Shown piece after piece: positions 7,146 through 8,768 of a stretch of 8,768 nt of DNA. The DNA is from Gammaproteobacteria bacterium (lineage in GTDB: Bacteria; Pseudomonadota; Gammaproteobacteria; Eutrophobiales; Eutrophobiaceae): NCBI GenBank assembly GCA_003645215.1, contig QNEM01000071.1:1-8768 (forward strand). The letters are read 5' to 3'. Made by a program: the position numbers and the translations under genes. Below the pieces are notes generated by a model. The model was not told the DNA's origin. It worked only from the letters and a program-made list of their open reading frames with translations, and made no database searches. Positions within the stretch are counted from its first letter, which is position 1. Every line of letters starts with the position of its first letter.

Positions 7146-7412
7146 TTAATTATCTGAGACAGACAGATTGTCCATATTTTTTTCAACAATCGATGGACCT
7201 ACGCCGCGAACTTCAGCGAGGTCTTCTACCGATTTGAAATCACCGTTTTGTTCGCGATAGGCAATGATGGCATCTGCACGTGTTTCGCCAACGCCTTTAA
7301 TTGAAGTAATTAAAGTCTCTTTATCGGCAGTATTGATATTGACTGTTTCTGCAAACAAGAGTGTTGGGATTAAAAGACAAACAGCGAGTGATATTTTTTT
7401 GATTATTTCCAT
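7146..7412 (-). CDS. ComEA-like secreted helix-hairpin-helix protein
   Basis: A small 88-residue protein with an N-terminal export signal: basic IIKK, a hydrophobic core at residues 7-20 and probable cleavage after LLFA at 21. The mature part is a single ComEA-type domain. It opens with VNINTADKETL (24-34), then has two helix-hairpin-helix elements, IKGVGETRADAIIAYRE (38-54) and VRGVGPSIVEKNM (68-80), each with the GVG turn that contacts the DNA backbone. ComEA proteins bind double-stranded DNA in the periplasm and pull it in during natural transformation. Many proteobacteria have such short, unanchored forms, and the DNA-uptake role of this copy is inferred. Shine-Dalgarno GGAG (7424-7421) stands 8 bases before ATG 7412. 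A possible promoter is TTGTGG (7459-7454) with an AT-rich -10 about 17-19 bases on. No other competence gene is in view. It is divergent from the porin gene. Confidence 0.88.
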   Translation of the reverse strand: MEIIKKISLAVCLLIPTLLFAETVNINTADKETLITSIKGVGETRADAIIAYREQNGDFKSVEDLAEVRGVGPSIVEKNMDNLSVSDN

Positions 7413-7428
7413 TATGTTTTCTCCGTGA

Positions 7429-7459
7429 TATATATTTTAAAAAGTCCTTGTAGCCACAA
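7429..7459 (-). promoter_or_regulatory. Possible promoter of the ComEA-like gene
   Basis: On the minus strand TTGTGG (7459-7454) could be a -35 box, followed after 17 to 19 bases by the AT-rich run AATATATA (7436-7429) as the -10. The exact -10 is ambiguous because the run is repetitive. Transcription would start just inside the leader that carries the GGAG ribosome binding site at 7424-7421. Confidence 0.3.
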
Positions 7460-7492
7460 TACCTTGCAGCCGTTTACATCCTAGCGCATGTG

Positions 7493-7505
7493 TTTAATCA
7501 TTAAA
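7493..7505. promoter_or_regulatory. 13-bp palindrome in the divergent intergenic region
   Basis: TTTAAT-C-ATTAAA is a perfect inverted repeat with a one-base centre. It lies between the divergent starts, about 50 bases upstream of the plus-strand -35 and 35 bases upstream of the minus-strand -35. The position fits an operator for a dimeric regulator, but the motif is short and AT-rich and may be chance. Nothing else structured was seen in 7460-7550. Confidence 0.25.
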
Positions 7506-7552
7506 ATCCTCCAGATGGGGTGTTTTCACAGGTAATCTATGTGGCCGATATT

Positions 7553-7581
7553 TTCAAATTGTCTGCCAACTCCTTTATAAT
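7553..7581 (+). promoter_or_regulatory. Sigma-70-type promoter of the porin gene
   Basis: TTCAAA (7553-7558, four of six consensus bases) and a perfect TATAAT (7576-7581) are separated by exactly 17 bases on the plus strand. Transcription would begin near 7588, giving a leader of about 40 bases before the TTG start at 7630. This is the best promoter match I noticed in the window. Confidence 0.55.
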
Positions 7582-7615
7582 TGGATGTGGTTTGCCTGTA
7601 TTCACTTTTTTGAGC

Positions 7616-7619
7616 GGAG
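7616..7619 (+). promoter_or_regulatory. Ribosome binding site that supports the porin's TTG start
   Basis: GGAG at 7616-7619 stands 10 bases before TTG 7630. The alternative TTG at 7657 has no purine-rich sequence in front of it. This is the reason for placing the porin start at 7630. Confidence 0.45.
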
Positions 7620-7629
7620 TTTTCAATAA

Positions 7630-8768
7630 TTGAACATAGTTTTCGATAATCATCTGTTGAGCAAGCGATGCTTGTCGTTGATTCTTGTCCTGCTATTTGT
7701 GCAGCCGTTGCAAGAGGTTCTGGCGGCTGAGTATAAGGAGAGTGAAAAGCCAATCGAAGAAATCATTGAGGAAGAGAAAGATCCTGATGAATCGGAGCTG
7801 ATGGAAGAGCCGGAGGAAGCGGTCACTAAAGATACTATTGAAGAGGAGGTTTTACTTGAGGAGGAAGAAGTAACAGAACCTCCTGCCGAGGAAGAAGTCA
7901 TCAAGGACGAAGAAAAGGGGATGCCTAAACTAACTCCTGTACCGGAACCAGAAGCAAAACCAGAGGAAAAAGAAAAGCCACCAGAAAAGGAAAAGAAACC
8001 TAAGAAAAAGAAACCTAAGAAAAAAGTCGAAAGACCGAAAGGGTTTTTCAAAGGGGCCAGGATAGATCTCAAGTCACGAACCGTTTACATTGACCGGGAT
8101 TTTGCCAGTGGGGTTGTACAGGAGTCGTTTGCGACAGGTGGTTCTCTCTTGTTTCGTTCCGGAAAATGGAAGGATTTCTTTACGGTCCATACTGAAGTAT
8201 TTACCTCACAGAAATTATACGGCGATATTGATCGGGATGGGGCGCAACTCTTACGTGATAAACAGAAAGAATTGACCGTATTGGGTACGGCCTATGCGCA
8301 GTTCGATTACAAGCAGGTTCGTCTCAGGCTGGGACGACAGGACTTCAGCCTGCCCTATGTGAACAGGAATTATTCACGCATGATCCCCAACACCTTCGAG
8401 GCCTATGCCCTGACCGCGAAGCGGGGAAAATTTGAAGGGATAGGCGGCTATATAGACAAGATAAAGAAAAGAAATTCTGGTTCCTTTGTCAGCATGTCAA
8501 AAGCTGCCGGGGTCACCGGGGACAGTGATGAGGGAATGGCCATGGCGGGAGTGCTAGTCAATGCCAGTGATAATCTGGATTTTGGCATTTTGAATTTTTA
8601 TACATTCAATGTAGTCAATATTTTCTATTCAGAGATTAATTACACAAAACCCTTAAAAGATAAAAACGCACTTAAATTCTCAGCACAGTTCACCGATCAA
8701 CGTAGCGTAGGTGATGAATTACTCTCTACCTCTCCATTTCAAACACAGGTCGTGAGTGTTGAAGGCAG
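7630..8768 (+). CDS. OprD-type outer-membrane porin with a long charged N-terminal segment, C-terminus cut by window edge
   Basis: A plus-strand frame open from an in-frame TAA (7627-7629) to the window edge encodes at least 379 residues. Residues 11-32 look like an export signal: SKR, a hydrophobic core LILVLLFVQ, then cleavage after VLA. Residues 34-138 are low-complexity: first Glu/Asp-rich, then Glu/Pro, then Lys/Pro. From about 142 a beta-barrel begins, with alternating strands such as RIDLKSRTVYIDRDF. The segment VRLRLGRQDFSLPYVN (230-245), followed by RNYSRMIPNTFEAYAL (246-261), matches the OprD signature of a strand, Gln, Pro, then SRM-P-TFE. OprD porins are substrate-specific outer-membrane channels for small molecules such as amino acids; the substrate here is unknown. 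No in-frame ATG precedes residue 58, which would lose the signal, so TTG at 7630 (with GGAG upstream) or 7657 is the start. The family call is fairly sure; the charged segment is not usual for it. Confidence 0.85.
   Translation, partial: MNIVFDNHLLSKRCLSLILVLLFVQPLQEVLAAEYKESEKPIEEIIEEEKDPDESELMEEPEEAVTKDTIEEEVLLEEEEVTEPPAEEEVIKDEEKGMPKLTPVPEPEAKPEEKEKPPEKEKKPKKKKPKKKVERPKGFFKGARIDLKSRTVYIDRDFASGVVQESFATGGSLLFRSGKWKDFFTVHTEVFTSQKLYGDIDRDGAQLLRDKQKELTVLGTAYAQFDYKQVRLRLGRQDFSLPYVNRNYSRMIPNTFEAYALTAKRGKFEGIGGYIDKIKKRNSGSFVSMSKAAGVTGDSDEGMAMAGVLVNASDNLDFGILNFYTFNVVNIFYSEINYTKPLKDKNALKFSAQFTDQRSVGDELLSTSPFQTQVVSVEG
7993..8022 (+). repeat. Perfect 15-bp tandem duplication in the porin's Lys/Pro segment
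   Basis: AAGAAACCTAAGAAA occurs twice in immediate succession (7993-8007 and 8008-8022). The unit is in frame and encodes KKPKK twice (residues 122-131). It sits at the basic end of the charged segment and suggests growth by slippage without a frameshift. Confidence 0.9.

Noticed and set aside
7526..7753. 75-residue minus-strand open frame upstream of the ComEA-like gene
   Set aside because: No recognisable motif, and it overlaps the porin's promoter, start and signal peptide on the opposite strand.
7801..7803. First in-frame ATG of the porin as its start
   Set aside because: It would remove the signal peptide, leaving an outer-membrane protein without an export signal.
7650..8072. 140-residue minus-strand open frame, very rich in Ser
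   Set aside because: It is the complement of the Glu/Lys-rich part of the porin gene; GAA/GAG codons read backwards give Ser and Phe runs. The plus-strand frame has a signal peptide, a barrel and a promoter.

Overview
The window looks like chromosomal DNA of a non-enteric gammaproteobacterium of moderate to low G+C. The assignment rests on the gene order and on close resemblance of LeuS, HolA, LptE and RlmH to their gammaproteobacterial forms. I cannot place it to genus.

Positions 1-6989 are one long minus-strand block, read from right to left: leuS, lptE, holA, proA, nadD, rsfS, rlmH. The genes are closely packed, with gaps of 16 to 59 bases and a one-base lptE/holA overlap, and no convincing terminator lies between them, so they probably form one operon. 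The products are housekeeping proteins: leucine tRNA charging, outer-membrane LPS assembly, the replicative clamp loader, proline synthesis, NAD synthesis, ribosome silencing and 23S rRNA methylation. rlmH is cut by the left edge of the window.

Positions 6990-7145 separate leuS from the next gene. They contain a perfect 10-bp terminator-type hairpin whose T-rich tail lies on the plus strand, although no plus-strand gene precedes it. Together with an extended -10 box next to the leuS start, this suggests a small plus-strand RNA of about 105 nt.

Positions 7146-7412 (minus) encode a small secreted ComEA-like helix-hairpin-helix protein. Positions 7413-7629 are a divergent intergenic region with a good plus-strand promoter and a 13-bp palindrome.

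From 7630 to the right edge (plus strand, incomplete) lies a probable outer-membrane porin of the OprD type. It apparently starts at TTG and has an export signal. Between the signal and the barrel sits an unusual charged segment of about 105 residues, acidic first and then Lys/Pro-rich. This porin extension and the possible small RNA are the most unusual things here. I found no CRISPR array, insertion sequence, phage gene, tRNA or rRNA, and no evident new defence or mobile system.
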